64,000 bases of DNA from Ruegeria sp. HKCCA6707 (GTDB taxonomy: Bacteria > Pseudomonadota > Alphaproteobacteria > Rhodobacterales > Rhodobacteraceae), in NCBI RefSeq assembly GCF_013033515.1, contig NZ_WQEG01000001.1, positions 62,001-126,000 on the forward strand. Direction: 5' to 3'. The notes under the pieces are model-generated. The model saw only the letters and a program-made list of their open reading frames with translations, was not told the origin of the DNA and ran no database searches. Positions 63,533 to 64,000 of this stretch are shown one piece after another (the stretch's first letter is position 1; each line of letters opens with the position of its first letter). Made by a program: the position numbers and the translations under genes.

Positions 63533-64000
63533 ATGACACAGAAATTGCATATCGTTGGCGGCGGCATGGCCGGATCTGAGGCGGCCTGGCAAGCGGCAGA
63601 AATGGGTGTGGATGTTGTCATCCACGAAATGCGGCCCAAAGTTGGCACCTTTGCGCACCAAACCGGCAATCTGGCCGAGATGGTATGCTCGAACTCCTTT
63701 CGCTCCGACGATGATGAGCAGAACGCTGTTGGTCTGCTGCATTGGGAAATGCGCGCAGCCAACGGGTTGATCATGACCACTGCCGACGCGCATCGCCTGC
63801 CTGCTGGTGGCGCGCTGGCTGTGGATCGTGATCCTTTTGCGGAATCCGTCACCGCTAAGCTGCACGCACATCCCAAAGTGACCGTGACCGGGGAAGAAGT
63901 CACCACCCTGCCCCATGATGGGCATTGGATTTTTGCAACCGGCCCCCTGACCTCGCCAGATCTGGGCGCGGCCATTCAGGCGGAAACCGGGGCTGAGGCG
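63533..64000 (+). CDS. trmFO: TrmFO, folate-dependent tRNA m5U54 methyltransferase, 3' end beyond window
   Basis: FAD- and methylenetetrahydrofolate-dependent enzyme that methylates U54 of tRNA. The first 156 residues are present: FAD-binding [54 protein letters not shown] (diagnostic, broken here by position) and [18 protein letters not shown]. The frame is still open at the last base, so the gene continues outside. In-frame ATGs at 63503 and 63521 exist, but [11 protein letters not shown] at 63533 is the family start. Confidence 0.93.
   Translation, partial: MTQKLHIVGGGMAGSEAAWQAAEMGVDVVIHEMRPKVGTFAHQTGNLAEMVCSNSFRSDDDEQNAVGLLHWEMRAANGLIMTTADAHRLPAGGALAVDRDPFAESVTAKLHAHPKVTVTGEEVTTLPHDGHWIFATGPLTSPDLGAAIQAETGAEA

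Overview
The window reads as a contiguous piece of chromosome from a marine-type Rhodobacteraceae (Roseobacter group, Ruegeria/Phaeobacter-like) alphaproteobacterium. Pointers are the GC-rich coding style, a ChpT phosphotransferase and a CtrA-type site, a phoR-pstSCAB-phoU-phoB cluster, olsB-olsA ornithine-lipid genes, a class II DAHP synthase, an L21 protein with a helix-hairpin-helix tail, MocR and GlxA-type regulators, DUF1127, and two HAAT (Liv) transporters. Species cannot be fixed from sequence reading alone. No prophage, insertion sequence, CRISPR array or rRNA operon is visible; this is mostly core genome. Genes fill almost everything, with many 1-4 bp start/stop overlaps.

Layout. 1-4080: envelope operon (L,D-transpeptidase cut by the window edge, LpxD, a dedicated acyl carrier protein, a ketoacyl-ACP synthase), closed by a strong terminator. 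4097-6948: IalB-like protein, HerA/DUF853 ATPase, small lipoprotein, and a candidate small RNA between the first two. 7061-12775 (minus): Liv transporter operon livK-livG-livF-X-livH-livM, where X is an unusual AT-richer small gene. 12938-17914: soluble sugar dehydrogenase, acetyltransferase, GlxA-type regulator, DAHP synthase, PAS protein. 18040-27619: YicC, guanylate kinase, gamma-carbonic anhydrase, then the complete phosphate sensing/uptake regulon with a three-repeat Pho box. 27742-35637: acyl-CoA/oxidoreductase catabolic genes on both strands (glutaryl-CoA dehydrogenase, TesB, SDRs, APH-type kinase, quinone reductase). 35764-36965: AroQ coupled to a LuxR-type regulator. 36966-41797: rpsB-tsf, olsBA, DUF3553, ChpT. 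41794-47916 (minus): rplU-rpmA-GNAT-lysE-GNAT-obgE-proB-proA. 48126-50756: two coupled DUF2059 secreted proteins, tRNA-Ser(CGA), an Ala-rich anchored protein. 50924-58573: second HAAT transporter with an acyl-CoA synthetase and an oxidoreductase. 58644-64000: rplM-rpsI, MocR regulator divergent from DUF1127, PaaI-type thioesterase, enoyl-CoA hydratase, and the start of trmFO.

How it works together. Phosphate starvation would act through PhoB at the Pho box before pstS, and the nearby olsBA pair makes phosphorus-free ornithine lipids, though no Pho box is visible in front of it. Chorismate supply is represented by DAHP synthase and AroQ. The two Liv-type transporters feed amino-acid or carboxylate catabolism; the second carries its own CoA ligase. 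Translation and growth functions (S2, EF-Ts, L21, L27, L13, S9, Obg, Gmk, TrmFO) are interleaved. The best leads for new biology are the small coupled gene inside the first liv operon, the lpxD-ACP-KAS module, the MocR/DUF1127 operator array, the LuxR-type protein with changed ligand-pocket residues, the CtrA-type site, and several intergenic RNA-like structures.
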